From Streptosporangium amethystogenes (GTDB taxonomy: Bacteria; Actinomycetota; Actinomycetes; Streptosporangiales; Streptosporangiaceae), in NCBI RefSeq assembly GCF_000721075.1, contig NZ_JOEQ01000040.1, positions 14,543-78,542 on the forward strand: a stretch of 64,000 nucleotides of DNA, in the 5' to 3' direction. Positions 1 to 8,736 of this stretch are shown one piece after another. The notes beneath the pieces were generated by a model. The model was not told where the DNA came from. It saw nothing but the letters and a program-made list of their open reading frames with translations, and made no database searches. The position numbers and the translations under genes are program-made. Numbering within the stretch: position 1 is the first letter of the stretch; every line of letters starts with the position of its first letter.

Positions 1-20
1 AGCCGTGGGATGATCTTCGT

Positions 21-472
21 GTGCAGGCCGGGGATGGGCGTCCGTCGTATGACGAGCTTGCCGCCCTGGTCGTAGAGCAGGCGCGGATCATCGTCGAGTT
101 GCGAGCCGAAAACGAGCGGTTGACGGCTCGGGTGGCGGAGTTGGAACGGCGGCTGGGCCGTAACTCAGGTAACTCCTCGCTGCCGCCTTCGGCCGATACC
201 TTCACCCGGCCGCAGAAGAAGGCGGTACCGGGGAGTAGCCGACGACGCGGTGGCCGGCCGGGCTCGGCTGGTGGTGGGCTGGCCACGGTCGAACGTCCGG
301 ACGCCGTCGCCGATCACCTGCCCGAGCGGTGTGGTGGGTGCGGGGCCGGGCTGGACCTGACCGGCAGCACGGGGTTCGAACGCCGCCAGGTGTGGGATAT
401 TCCCCTGGTCAGCGTGGCGGTGACCGAGCATCGGGCGCATCGGTGCCGCTGCACGTGCGAAACGACGACCTG
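21..472 (+). pseudogene. IS66-family transposase, N-terminal fragment
   Basis: About 150 codons resembling the start of an IS66-type transposase. There is a coiled-coil segment (VELRAENERLTARVAELERR), then the S/P-rich stretch GRNSGNSSLPPSADT and an RRRGGRPG basic patch, then a CGGCGAGL zinc-binding pair. The DDE catalytic domain is absent. The reading frame runs on to a stop at 501-503, but its last ~10 codons are antisense to an IS256 transposase, so the real IS66 sequence stops near 472. The 5' side reaches almost to the window edge. Non-functional remnant. Confidence 0.75.
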
Positions 473-691
473 GGCGCGGGTGTCCCACGGCCTGCTGCGG
501 TAGCCGTTGCGGGTGTTGACCCGCTCGTTGCTGATCTCGCCGTAGCCGGCGCCGCACAGCTGCTCGACCTCGGCGTCCATCATCCGCTGCGCGAACTCCC
601 GGATCATCGTGCGCAGCAGGTCCGGGCTCGCCGCGGCGAGGGTGTCGTCGAAGTACTCTCCGGCAGCGGGCACAATGTCATTGACGGTCAC
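473..691 (-). pseudogene. IS256-family transposase, N-terminal fragment
   Basis: From a GTG at 691 the minus strand reads about 73 residues typical of the IS256 (mutator-type) transposase start: LRTMIREFAQRMMDAEVEQ, LCGAGYGEISNERVNTRNGY, RSRPWDTRA. It stops abruptly after WDTRA, where IS256 proteins normally continue into the core domain, and then runs antisense into the IS66 fragment. The two elements therefore abut at about position 472, which looks like a deletion or nested-insertion junction. Confidence 0.75.
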
Positions 692-1004
692 TTCGTCCCC
701 TTCGTGTTGATATGAGCGAATCGAAGGATTACGGAGTGGCCGTCTCTTGTCATATGGATCTCACCCGTGCCAACGCCAGGGCTTGATCACCCGCACACCA
801 TCTCCCTGGGCGTGAACCCACCCGGTCACGTCCGCGCATGTGGTGTGCGAGCACCTGAGGGTGGCCAATGAGCGCCCCTGTCTGCCCTCGGTGTGCTTTT
901 CAGCACGCACGGCACCGCATCTGGTCAACGGCGATCGGCTTCCAGCACGGCACCTCGCGGGCGAGGCCCGGGTACCCGTACAACACACTTCACCGCAGGA
1001 CGGC
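692..1004. other. Intergenic stretch without a supported gene
   Basis: This 313-bp stretch lies between the IS256 fragment and the TauE permease. Several open frames cross it but none has a ribosome site or recognisable protein content. It starts with the short upstream region of the IS256 fragment; no complete terminal inverted repeat could be paired. Confidence 0.5.
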
Positions 1005-1766
1005 TCACGCGTAGGCGTCGACGCCGAGTTTGAGCGCGACGAGCAGGCCGCAGGCGGCGGTGCCGAGGCGGAGCGCGCGGCCGGGCAGGCGGCGGGCGAT
1101 CACCGGGCCGAGCCGGCCGCCCAGCAGGAAGCCCAGGGCCAGGGGCACCGCCGCCGCCCACTGCACCGGCCCGAAGAGGGCGAAGCCGATCGCCGCCACC
1201 CCGTTGGCCAGGGCGGAGACGACATTCTTCAGGGCGTTGATCTTGACGGGTGACTGGTCGAGCACGGCCGAGAGCACCGCGAACATGAGGACCCCGCCGG
1301 CGGCCCCGAAGTAGCCGATGTAGATCGCGACGGCGAACATGGCGGCGCGCGCCTTCCACCCGTCCTCGCCGCCGTACCCCGTCATCGTGTTCGGCGGACG
1401 GAGCAGCAGCAGCGAGGCGAAGGCGACCAGCCAGGGCGCGATCGCCTCGAACGTGGTGGACGGGGTCACCAGCAGCAACCCGGCCCCCACCGCACCGCCG
1501 AGCAGCGTCATCACGCCGAGTCGCAGGACCCTCGATCCCTGTCCGGTCAGCTCCGGCCGCGACCCGAACGCCGCGCCCACCCCGTTGAACGTCAGCGCGA
1601 CCGTGTTCGTCACGTTCGCGGTCACCGGCGGCAGGCCGAACGCCAGCAGCACCGGGTAGGAGATGATCGAGGCCAGACTCACCACCGTGCCGACCACCCC
1701 CGCCAGCACCCCGGCTCCGAACAGCCCCAGCACCTCAGCGACGTTCACGGAGGGACAGCCAATCAC
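1005..1766 (-). CDS. TauE/SafE-family membrane permease
   Basis: 253-residue polytopic membrane protein of the TauE/SafE (DUF81) family, which export or take up sulfite, sulfonates and related small anions. The N-terminal half has the glycine-rich helix GLFGAGVLAGVVGTVVS followed by ISYPVLLAFGLPPVTANVTN, the family's first repeat. The second repeat begins near IYIGYFGAAGGVLMF and continues ALKNVVSALANGVAAIGFALFG. About seven or eight hydrophobic helices are visible. The GTG at 1766 has AGGGG about 4 bases upstream; a second GTG at 1748 is possible. It stands alone and the substrate cannot be told from sequence. Confidence 0.8.
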   Translation of the reverse strand: MIGCPSVNVAEVLGLFGAGVLAGVVGTVVSLASIISYPVLLAFGLPPVTANVTNTVALTFNGVGAAFGSRPELTGQGSRVLRLGVMTLLGGAVGAGLLLVTPSTTFEAIAPWLVAFASLLLLRPPNTMTGYGGEDGWKARAAMFAVAIYIGYFGAAGGVLMFAVLSAVLDQSPVKINALKNVVSALANGVAAIGFALFGPVQWAAAVPLALGFLLGGRLGPVIARRLPGRALRLGTAACGLLVALKLGVDAYA

Positions 1767-1945
1767 AGACCCCTGCCCGGCACAGCAGCCGGGACCGAAT
1801 GTGCCTCCCGGTTCACCACCCTCGGCGGAGATGCCGGCACCGGATGTACCCGCAGAGCGATCACCTCCCGCTGAGATCGGTATTTCAAAGCGAACCTGAC
1901 CCGGCCCAGCCGATCAAATGACCGTTCATCGGGCACAGCCACCAG

Positions 1946-2755
1946 GTGAACAGCAGACGGGAGGAGCCCGGTGCGTTGCGGGTGTGGCCACCACCGGCGG
2001 TACCCGTGGCGACGCGCACGTCGAGAACGGTGGGCGCGCTGGGCGCGGTGCTGCTGGCCGCGATGGTCGTGGCACAGGTCGCCTCGGGGCTGCAGCCCCG
2101 GCCGATCGCGCTGACCGGTGTGGTCGTCCCGCTGCTGGCGGCCAGCGCGCTGACCTTCGCCTCGGTGACCCACTCCCCCACCGGGGCCGTCGCGGCGTTC
2201 ACCGCCGTGGTCGCGACCGGGTACGCCGCGGAGTGGGTCGGGACCAGGACGGGGCTGCCTTTCGGCGACTACCACTACACCGGCGCTCTCCAGCCGGTGC
2301 TCGGCGGGGTACCGGTGATCGTGGCGCTGGCCTGGGGCGGTATGGGACTGGCAGCCCACGCGGTGGCCGCCGCGATCGCCCCCGGCAGCCGGGCCGCGCG
2401 GGTCGCGCTGGGTGCGCCGGCACTCACCGCCTGGGACGTGTTCCTGGACCCGCAGATGACCCGGCTCGGCCTGTGGGTCTGGCACGACCCCGGCCCCTAC
2501 CGTGGCGTTCCCCTCGGTAACTTCGCCGGTTGGCTCGTCGTCTCGCTGCTGGTCATGGTCCTGATCGAGCGCCTCCTGACCGAGCCTGCGGCGTGGAGCC
2601 CCGGGCTGGTGTCGATCTACACGACGATGGCGGTCATGGAGACCGTCGGTTTCGCGGCGGTCTTCGACCCGCCGGATCCGCTGGTCGCCGTCGCGGGAGG
2701 GATGTGCATGGGATTGTTCGTCCCGCTCGCCTGGAGACGCGGATGCCGGACATGA
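1946..2755 (+). CDS. cruF: CruF-like carotenoid 1,2-hydratase
   Basis: 269-residue integral membrane protein of the carotenoid biosynthesis (DUF422) family that includes Deinococcus and haloarchaeal CruF. Those enzymes add water across the terminal psi-end double bond to give a 1-hydroxy carotenoid. Family-like segments are the TGYAAEWVGTRTGLPFGDYHY motif (split here as TGYAAEWVGTRTG and LPFGDYHYT), TAWDVFLDPQMTRLGLWVW and PLGNFAGWLVV. Seven hydrophobic helices are apparent. The GTG at 1946 has a weak ribosome site; a TTG at 1976 lies 9 bases after GGGAGGAG and may be the true start. It is first in a plus-strand run with the CrtD-like desaturase and a glycosyltransferase, the gene set known to build 1'-hydroxy, glycosylated acyclic ends. 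Confidence 0.82.
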   Translation: MNSRREEPGALRVWPPPAVPVATRTSRTVGALGAVLLAAMVVAQVASGLQPRPIALTGVVVPLLAASALTFASVTHSPTGAVAAFTAVVATGYAAEWVGTRTGLPFGDYHYTGALQPVLGGVPVIVALAWGGMGLAAHAVAAAIAPGSRAARVALGAPALTAWDVFLDPQMTRLGLWVWHDPGPYRGVPLGNFAGWLVVSLLVMVLIERLLTEPAAWSPGLVSIYTTMAVMETVGFAAVFDPPDPLVAVAGGMCMGLFVPLAWRRGCRT

Positions 2756-2786
2756 CGGTGACTTCGCCTACCGGAAAGGGGCGCGG

Positions 2787-4268
2787 ATGCCGGAGGTGAC
2801 GGTGATCGGGGGCGGTGTCGGGGGCATGGTCTGCGCCCTGCTGCTGGCCCGCGGGGGGCACCGGGTGCGCCTGTACGAGCGCCTCCCCCGCCTCGGCGGC
2901 AAGCTCGCCGAGCACACCAGGGACGGTTTCACCTTCTCCCTCGGCCCCTCCCTGCTGACCCTGCCCGGCCTCTTCTCCGATCTGGGGCTGGAGCTCGACC
3001 TCGTCGAGCTCGACGAGCTGTGCCGCTACCGCTTCGCCGACGACTCGACGCTGACGGCGTACCGTGACCCGGCCAGGATGGCCGCCGAGGTCGACCGGCT
3101 CGCTCCCGGCGAGGGCCGAAACTGGCTGGCCTTCCACGACTGGGCGCGGGGCTGCTTGGAGGCGTCACGCCGTACCTTTTTCACCGGACCACTCATCCGT
3201 CCACCCGCCGGGGGCCGACTGCCGGACCTGCTTGCGGTCGCCCCCGGCCGGACCCTGCACGGCCTGGCCCGCCGTTTCTTCACCGATCCGCGGCTGTGGC
3301 AGTACGTCGACCGCTACGCGACATACGCGGGTTCCAGCCCGTACCTGGCGCCGGCCGCGCTGGGGTGCATCCCGGCGATCGAGCACGGCGAGGGCGGCTG
3401 GTACGTCTCCGGAGGGCTGCCCCGCATCGCCGACGCCCTTGCCCTGATGCTGGAAAAGGCCGGCGTGGCGATCGTCCTGGGCGCCGAGGTGACGCGGGTG
3501 CTCGCCGACGGCGAACGGGTCAGGGGAGTGCGGCTCGCCTCCGGGGAACGCGAGCGCGCCGACATCGTGGTCGCCAACACCGACGCGGCCGCGCTGTACG
3601 GGCGGTTGCTGCCCGACCGGCGGCGGCTGCGGCGCATCGCCGAACTCGGTACCTCCTCCTCGGTGTTCCTGCTGCTGGCCGGGGTGGACGGCAGGACCGA
3701 GGGGCTGGCGCACCACTCGATCGTCTTCTCCGCCGACTACGCGCGGGAGTTCTCCGACATCTTCCAGCGGCGCAGGCCACCCGAGGATCCCACCGTCTAC
3801 CTCGGCTGCTCGGCCGTGGACGATCCGTCACAGGCTCCGCAGGGCGCGGAGAACCAGGTGATGCTGGTCAACGTCCCGGCCCGTGACCCCGACCGGTGGC
3901 CGATGTCGCCCGAGGCGTACCGGGACCTGGTGCTGGAGCGGCTGGCACGCCGGGGGCACGACCTGTCCGGGCGGCTGCGCTTCGTCGACCTGTTCACCCC
4001 CGCCGACCTGCGCGAGCGCTACGGCGCGTGGGGCGGCTCGATCTACGGCGCCGCCTGCTCGGGCCGGTTCGCGCCGCTGCGCCGCCCCGGCAACCGGGGG
4101 CCTCGGCGCGGCCTGTACCTGGTGGGCGGCTCGGCGCATCCCGGCGGCGGGCTGCCGCTGGTCACGATGGGTGCCCGCATCGTCGCCTCGCTCGTCGAGC
4201 AGGACTTCCCCACCGGTTCCTCCCAGCTGACCACCATCGGAGGCCGCGGACCCGGAACCGCCCGGTGA
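2787..4268 (+). CDS. crtD: CrtD-like carotenoid desaturase (CrtI family)
   Basis: 493-residue FAD-dependent amine-oxidase-fold protein of the phytoene-desaturase family. The dinucleotide fold is MPEVTVIGGGVGGMVCALLL near residues 1-20, followed by a second-strand region (YERLPRLGGKLAEH) and the psi-end signature FSLGPSLLTLP. The C-terminal FAD contact GLYLVGGSAHPGGGLPLVTMG lies near residues 445-465. It is a paralogue of the CrtI in this cluster and sits 31 bp after cruF, an arrangement matching CruF/CrtD pairs in which CrtD introduces the 3',4' double bond into the 1'-hydroxy carotenoid. AAAGGGG precedes the ATG. Function as CrtD rather than another carotenoid oxidase rests on context. Confidence 0.75.
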   Translation: MPEVTVIGGGVGGMVCALLLARGGHRVRLYERLPRLGGKLAEHTRDGFTFSLGPSLLTLPGLFSDLGLELDLVELDELCRYRFADDSTLTAYRDPARMAAEVDRLAPGEGRNWLAFHDWARGCLEASRRTFFTGPLIRPPAGGRLPDLLAVAPGRTLHGLARRFFTDPRLWQYVDRYATYAGSSPYLAPAALGCIPAIEHGEGGWYVSGGLPRIADALALMLEKAGVAIVLGAEVTRVLADGERVRGVRLASGERERADIVVANTDAAALYGRLLPDRRRLRRIAELGTSSSVFLLLAGVDGRTEGLAHHSIVFSADYAREFSDIFQRRRPPEDPTVYLGCSAVDDPSQAPQGAENQVMLVNVPARDPDRWPMSPEAYRDLVLERLARRGHDLSGRLRFVDLFTPADLRERYGAWGGSIYGAACSGRFAPLRRPGNRGPRRGLYLVGGSAHPGGGLPLVTMGARIVASLVEQDFPTGSSQLTTIGGRGPGTAR

Positions 4269-4299
4269 ACCACCTGCCCGAGACCGTGGAGATGTCGCG

Positions 4300-5529
4300 A
4301 TGAGAGCGCTGACCGCGCTGCAGGCCGTCGCCGCGCTGGCGGTGGCGGTACGCCTGGCCCGGGGGCGGCGCCGCCTGCCCGCGCTGAACCCCGTGCCGGT
4401 CCACCCGCCGACTTCGGCGAGGACGACGCCGCCGCGCGTCTCGGTGGTGATCCCCGCCCGCGACGAGGAGGCCCGCCTCGGCCCCTGCCTGTCGGCGGTG
4501 CTCGCCGATCCGGCCGTCACGGAGGTCGTCGTCGTCGACGACGAGTCACGCGACGGCACGGCGGAACTGGCCGCCCGGCTCGGCGCGAAGGTTCTCATCG
4601 GAGCGCCGCTTCCCGGGGGCTGGGTGGGCAAGCAGTGGGCCCTGAGGCAGGGGGTCGAGGCGGCGGTGGGCGACGTCGTGGTGACCCTGGACGCGGACGC
4701 CCGGCCCGCGCCGGGACTGATCGGCGCGCTCGCGGCGGTGCTGGACGGCTACGACCTGGTGAGCGTGGGCCCCAGGTACCTGTGCGAGGGGACCGCCGAG
4801 CAGGCGCTGCACGCCTCGTTCCTGGCGACGCTGGTCTACCGCTTCGGCCCGATCGGGCCGCTCACTCCCCCGGCTCCGCACCGTGCGGTGGCCAACGGCC
4901 AGTGCATGGCCTTCCGCCGTACGGCGATGCTGAACGTCGACGGGTTCGCGCGGGTCCGCGGGCACCTGGCCGACGACGTGGCGTTGGCCAGGACGCTGGC
5001 GGCCCGGGGCTGGGCGGTGGGATTCCTGGACGCCGGGAGCCTGCTGGAGGTCGACATGCACGATTCGGCCGCCGGGGTATGGCGGGAGTGGGGGCGGTCA
5101 CTGTCGCTGCGCGACGTCACGGGGCCCGGCTGGCAGGCCGCCGACCTGGCCGTGGTCTGGCTGGCAGGCGCGCTGCCCGTGCTGCGGCTGGCGAGCGGCA
5201 GGACCACCCGGCTCGACCTGGGCCTGCTGGCCGTACGGCTGCTGCTGGCCGGCGCGCTGCGCGGCAGCTACACGCGGCCGGGTCCCGGTGTGCTGCTCTC
5301 CCCGCTGCTGGACCCGCTGGCGGCGCTGCGGCTGACGCAGACCACGTTGCGCCCGGCACGCGGCTGGCGGGGCCGTGTCTACCCGGCTGCCACGACGGGC
5401 GCCCGCCTCGGCCGGGTCACGGCGTACGGACGATCGGCCCGAGCAACAGCGGACGGGTGGACGGGCCGGGTCACGGCGGGCGGGAGGCCCATGCCGCCTG
5501 ACCGAATCGCAGCCCGACGAGGCACATGA
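4300..5529 (+). CDS. GT2-family glycosyltransferase, probable carotenoid glycosyltransferase
   Basis: 409-residue family-2 glycosyltransferase. The nucleotide-sugar domain starts VSVVIPARDEEARLGPCL and shows EVVVVDDESRDGT, VVVTLDADARPAPG (DxD-type metal site) and the acceptor-side signature ANGQCMAFRR, then LADDVALARTLAARGW. A short N-terminal helix and two C-terminal hydrophobic segments suggest membrane association. It resembles the CruC/CrtQ-type enzymes that glycosylate 1'-hydroxy carotenoids. It begins 31 bp after the CrtD-like gene. Its last 59 bp overlap the 3' end of the convergent plsY-like gene. The C-terminal ~60 residues are low complexity. Confidence 0.75.
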   Translation: MRALTALQAVAALAVAVRLARGRRRLPALNPVPVHPPTSARTTPPRVSVVIPARDEEARLGPCLSAVLADPAVTEVVVVDDESRDGTAELAARLGAKVLIGAPLPGGWVGKQWALRQGVEAAVGDVVVTLDADARPAPGLIGALAAVLDGYDLVSVGPRYLCEGTAEQALHASFLATLVYRFGPIGPLTPPAPHRAVANGQCMAFRRTAMLNVDGFARVRGHLADDVALARTLAARGWAVGFLDAGSLLEVDMHDSAAGVWREWGRSLSLRDVTGPGWQAADLAVVWLAGALPVLRLASGRTTRLDLGLLAVRLLLAGALRGSYTRPGPGVLLSPLLDPLAALRLTQTTLRPARGWRGRVYPAATTGARLGRVTAYGRSARATADGWTGRVTAGGRPMPPDRIAARRGT

Positions 5530-6067
5530 GCAGGCCGGTCCCGAGCACGTGCGTGACCGGCGCGAAGAGCAGCTGGAACAGCGGGATGCCGAAGACACCG
5601 ACCCTCGCCCCGATCGCGAAGGACCGGGTCACCGCGGCGACCGTGACCAGGGCGGCGACACCGAGCAGGAAGCCGGGTGGGCAGATGACGGCGAAGCCTC
5701 CGGCGAGGGCCAGGATCGACCGTCCGCCCCTGAAGGCGGCGAAGAGCGGCCAGGCGTGCCCGACCATGGCGGCGGCCACCGCCAGGTACACGGCCGGCAC
5801 GCTGTCACCACGCACCCCGCTGGACCAGGTGGGGTGCGTGCCACAGGCCACCAGGGCGAGCAGCCCGGCAAGCGTGCCCTTGAGCGTGTCACCCGCGAAG
5901 ACCGGTACGGCGGCCCGCCAGCCGATCCGCTCCCTGACGTTCCAGAAGCCGGGATTGCGGTCGCCGACCTCGCGGGGGTCGAACCCGTGCGCGCGGGCCA
6001 CCAGCACGGCGACCGGCACGGACCCGAGAAGGTAGCCGCCGATGACCGAGACGAGCAACGGGCCCAT
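5471..6067 (-). CDS. PlsY-like acyl-phosphate acyltransferase, divergent
   Basis: 198-residue membrane protein of the PlsY family, which transfer an acyl group from acyl phosphate to glycerol-3-phosphate. Motif 1 is present (LLGSVPVAVLV). Motif 2 reads GDRNPGFWN instead of the usual GSGNxGATN. Motif 3 reads GHAWPLFAAFRGGRSILA instead of GGKGVAT. The fold is kept but all three catalytic signatures are altered, so the acceptor may not be glycerol-3-phosphate. The ATG at 6067 has GGAAGGAAA upstream. Its 5' end overlaps the crtA start on the other strand by 26 bp and its 3' end overlaps the glycosyltransferase. Being wedged inside the carotenoid genes, with PlsX nearby, suggests a role in acylating a carotenoid glycoside; this is inference. 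Confidence 0.75.
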   Translation of the reverse strand: MGPLLVSVIGGYLLGSVPVAVLVARAHGFDPREVGDRNPGFWNVRERIGWRAAVPVFAGDTLKGTLAGLLALVACGTHPTWSSGVRGDSVPAVYLAVAAAMVGHAWPLFAAFRGGRSILALAGGFAVICPPGFLLGVAALVTVAAVTRSFAIGARVGVFGIPLFQLLFAPVTHVLGTGLLMCLVGLRFGQAAWASRPP

Positions 6068-6752
6068 CGTTTCCTTCCATCTCACGAGATACCCGGATCT
6101 GGGTGCCATGCGGCACATGGCGTTCGACCGGCCGATGCTGAGGCGCACGCCGGGGCTGATGTTCTGGCGGCTGCTCGGCTCCGGTCGTGGGGCGTCGACG
6201 AGCATGGGGGCGGACCTGCGCCGCTGGGCACTGCTGGCGGTGTGGCGCGAGGAGCGTGCCCTGGACGGCTTCCTGAGAGACTCCCCGGTGGCGGCGCGCT
6301 GGCGGCGCGAAGCACGGGAGTCCTGGCAGGTGCGGCTGGCTCCGCTGACCTCGCGCGGCAGGTGGGACGGGGTGGACCCGTTCGGCCCCCTCTCGCGGAA
6401 CACGCGGGAGCGCGATCCCGGCGGCCCGGTCGCCGTGCTGACCCGCGCGTCGATCCGGCCTCGCCGCCTGGTGGCGTTCTACCGCTCGGTCCCCGGCGTG
6501 GACCGCCTCCTGGCCGAGCAGCACGGTTGCCTGGCCTCGGTCGGCGTCGGCGAGTGGCCGCTGGCCCGCCAGGGCACGTTCTCACTCTGGCGTGACGCCG
6601 CCGCGGTACGGGACTTCGCCCACCGGGGGCGGGCGCACCGGCAGGTGATCGGCAGGACCCGCACGCAGGGCTGGTACTCCGAGGAACTGTTCGCCCGCTT
6701 CTCCCCCTACGCGAGCGAGGGCACCTGGGACGGCGCCGACCCGCTGGCCTGA
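6042..6752 (+). CDS. crtA: CrtA-like carotenoid monooxygenase (spheroidene monooxygenase family)
   Basis: 236-residue protein matching the CrtA family, which introduces a keto group at C-2 of acyclic carotenoid ends. Diagnostic segments are GLMFWRLLGSGRG near residue 38, RWALLAVWREERALDGFL, PVAVLTRASIRPRRL, QGTFSLWRDAAAVRDFAH and the C-terminal FARFSPYASEGTWDGADPL. The ATG at 6042 is preceded by GAGAAGG. This start lies inside the 5' end of the divergent plsY-like gene. With CruF, the CrtD-like enzyme and no cyclase in the window, it points to a keto, hydroxy, glycosylated acyclic pigment. Confidence 0.8.
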   Translation: MTETSNGPIVSFHLTRYPDLGAMRHMAFDRPMLRRTPGLMFWRLLGSGRGASTSMGADLRRWALLAVWREERALDGFLRDSPVAARWRREARESWQVRLAPLTSRGRWDGVDPFGPLSRNTRERDPGGPVAVLTRASIRPRRLVAFYRSVPGVDRLLAEQHGCLASVGVGEWPLARQGTFSLWRDAAAVRDFAHRGRAHRQVIGRTRTQGWYSEELFARFSPYASEGTWDGADPLA

Positions 6753-6809
6753 CCTCGCCGCCGGGCGAACCCGGCTCGCCCCCGCCGCGACGAGGCTCCG
6801 CCGCGCCGC

Positions 6810-7784
6810 TCAACGGGCGGCCTCCGGGGTGAGCCGCTCCGCGAACCGGGTGACGACCCCGCCCTCGGCGAGGTCGTGCGCCACCGCGCAGGCGCGCGCG
6901 ATCGTCGCCGCCCGCGAGGAACCGTGCGCGACGACGACGGTGCCGATCAGGCCGAGCAGCGCCGCCCCGCCGTGGGCCTCCGGGGCGTAGCGGCGGGCCA
7001 CCGCCCGCAACGCCTCGGCTCCGGCGGCCCCGGAACGCGCCACCAGCGTCAGCGCGGCCCGCACCGAACCCTCGACGTTCTTGAGCACCACGTTCCCGGT
7101 GAAACCGTCGGTGACGATCACGTCGACGGTGCCCGCGAGCACGTCGTGTCCCTCCACGTTGCCGCAGAAGCGCAACGGCAGCCCGGCGAGCAGTTCACCG
7201 GCCCTGCGGGTCAGCCGGTTACCCTTGCCGGGTTCCGAGCCGATCGACAACAGGCCCACCGACGGATCGGCGACGCCCAGCACGAGCTGGGCGTAGGAGG
7301 TGCCGAGCAGCGCGAACTGGGCGATCATCTCCGGGGTGGGGTCGGAGGTCGCCCCGGCGTCGATCAGCACGGTCGCGCCGCCGGTGACCGAGGGCAGTGC
7401 GATGGCCAGGGCGGGTCGCAGAATGCCCGGGGCGCGCCCGATGCCGTGGATGGCGCACGAGACGACCGCGCCCGTGGAACCGGCCGACACGAACGCCGAC
7501 GCCTCCTTACGCCGTACGAGGTCACAGCCGACCGTCAGGCTGGTCGTGGTGGAGAAGACCGCTCCCGCGCCCCGCTCGGTCATCGGGACGACGTCCTCGG
7601 CGTGCACCACGCCGATCTCGCCGACGGCACCGTGGCGGGTGAGCTCGGCGCGCACGGCGCCGGAGCGGCCCACCAGCACCACGGGGATTCCGAGCTCGCG
7701 CCGGGCCGCGACCGCCCCGGCGACCGTCTCGCCCGGTCCGTGGTCTCCGCCCATCGCGTCGACGGCCACCGGCTCTGACATCAC
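6810..7784 (-). CDS. plsX: Phosphate acyltransferase PlsX
   Basis: 324-residue PlsX, which converts acyl-ACP and phosphate to acyl phosphate. The start PVAVDAMGGDHGP is the family signature, followed by SAGSTGAVVS, LIDAGATSDPTPEMIAQFA and VDVIVTDGFTGNVVLKNVEG. It starts 53 bp after crtB on the same strand, so it probably belongs to the crtI-crtB-plsX transcription unit. Housekeeping plsX normally sits with fabH/acpP or rpmF. Placement behind phytoene synthase, with a plsY-like gene nearby, suggests a dedicated acyl-phosphate supply for pigment or membrane modification. Start could be either of two adjacent Met codons. Confidence 0.88.
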   Translation of the reverse strand: MMSEPVAVDAMGGDHGPGETVAGAVAARRELGIPVVLVGRSGAVRAELTRHGAVGEIGVVHAEDVVPMTERGAGAVFSTTTSLTVGCDLVRRKEASAFVSAGSTGAVVSCAIHGIGRAPGILRPALAIALPSVTGGATVLIDAGATSDPTPEMIAQFALLGTSYAQLVLGVADPSVGLLSIGSEPGKGNRLTRRAGELLAGLPLRFCGNVEGHDVLAGTVDVIVTDGFTGNVVLKNVEGSVRAALTLVARSGAAGAEALRAVARRYAPEAHGGAALLGLIGTVVVAHGSSRAATIARACAVAHDLAEGGVVTRFAERLTPEAAR

Positions 7785-7836
7785 ACCCTCCCGACGACAG
7801 CATTGGACGACCTCGCACCGGCCCCACCCGGCCGGT

Positions 7837-8736
7837 TCACGGCACCTCGGCGATCAGCCGGCGTTCGGCGCGGCCGGCCGCGGACGCCGCGAGCAGGTGC
7901 CGCGTGAAGATCGCGAGTCTCCTCCGTCCGGGCACGGCCGCCCTGCCGCCGAGGACGTCGTAGCCCGCGGCCTCGATCCGGTCGAGGATGCCGCCGTACA
8001 GCTGGAAGGCCGCGCGGACGCACGGCCGGGAGGAGGGGGTCAGCATGCCGATCCCCTCCCTGGCCCGCGCGTAGTGACCCCTGGCCCGCCGGATCTGGAA
8101 GGCCAGCAGCTCGCGCAGGGCCGGGGTGGGAGCGCCGCGCCCCAGGTCGGCCACCTCCACCCCGAACCTGTCCAGGTCCTCCAGCGGAAGGTAGACCCGG
8201 CCGCGTTCCAGGTCCTCGGCCACGTCGCGCAGGAAGTTGGTCAGCTGGAAGGCCAGCCCCAGCTGGCGGGCCGGCTCATGGGCCTTCTCCCGCATGCCCG
8301 GCAGCGGTTCGAGGACGGGCAGCATCATCGTGCCGATCACCGCGGCCGAGCCCTCCATGTAGACGAGCAGGTCGTCGTAGGTTTCGTAGCGGGCCACGGT
8401 CAGGTCGGCCCGCATCGAGCGCAGGAACGCCGCCACGTCACCGTGGTCGATGCCGAAGGAGCGCGTGGTCTGCGCGAACGCGGGGAGCACCGGGTCGTCG
8501 GTGGTGCCGCCCGCCAGCGTGACGGCCAGTCGCGCGGCCAGGCCGTCGAGTGCCCTTGCCCGGTCGCCGGTCATCGTGAAGGAGTCCACGATCTCGTCGG
8601 CGTAGCGGGCGAAGCCGTACAGGGCGTGCACGTGCGGCCGCTTCCAGGCGGGCAGCAGCAGGGTGGCCAGGTAGTAGGAGCGACCGTGACGGGCGTTGAG
8701 CCTGCGGCAGAGTTCGTAACTCGCGGTCAGGGTCAT
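7837..8736 (-). CDS. crtB: Phytoene synthase CrtB
   Basis: 299-residue trans-isoprenyl diphosphate synthase-like enzyme that condenses two geranylgeranyl diphosphates to phytoene. It shows SYYLATLLLPAWKRPHVHAL, YGFARYADEIVDS (first Asp-rich region, DEIVD), the helix QLGLAFQLTNFLRDVAEDLE (second Asp-rich site, RDVAED) and RGRVYLPLEDLDRFGV. The ATG at 8736 overlaps the crtI stop by 4 bp (ATGA), so the two are translationally coupled. The open frame continues upstream in shadow of crtI; the homology starts at this Met. No GGPP synthase lies in the window, so the precursor must come from elsewhere. Confidence 0.93.
   Translation of the reverse strand: MTLTASYELCRRLNARHGRSYYLATLLLPAWKRPHVHALYGFARYADEIVDSFTMTGDRARALDGLAARLAVTLAGGTTDDPVLPAFAQTTRSFGIDHGDVAAFLRSMRADLTVARYETYDDLLVYMEGSAAVIGTMMLPVLEPLPGMREKAHEPARQLGLAFQLTNFLRDVAEDLERGRVYLPLEDLDRFGVEVADLGRGAPTPALRELLAFQIRRARGHYARAREGIGMLTPSSRPCVRAAFQLYGGILDRIEAAGYDVLGGRAAVPGRRRLAIFTRHLLAASAAGRAERRLIAEVP

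Noticed and set aside
761..1253. Open frames across 761-1253 on both strands
   Set aside because: No ribosome sites, repetitive Arg-rich content and overlap with TauE codons; no family recognised.
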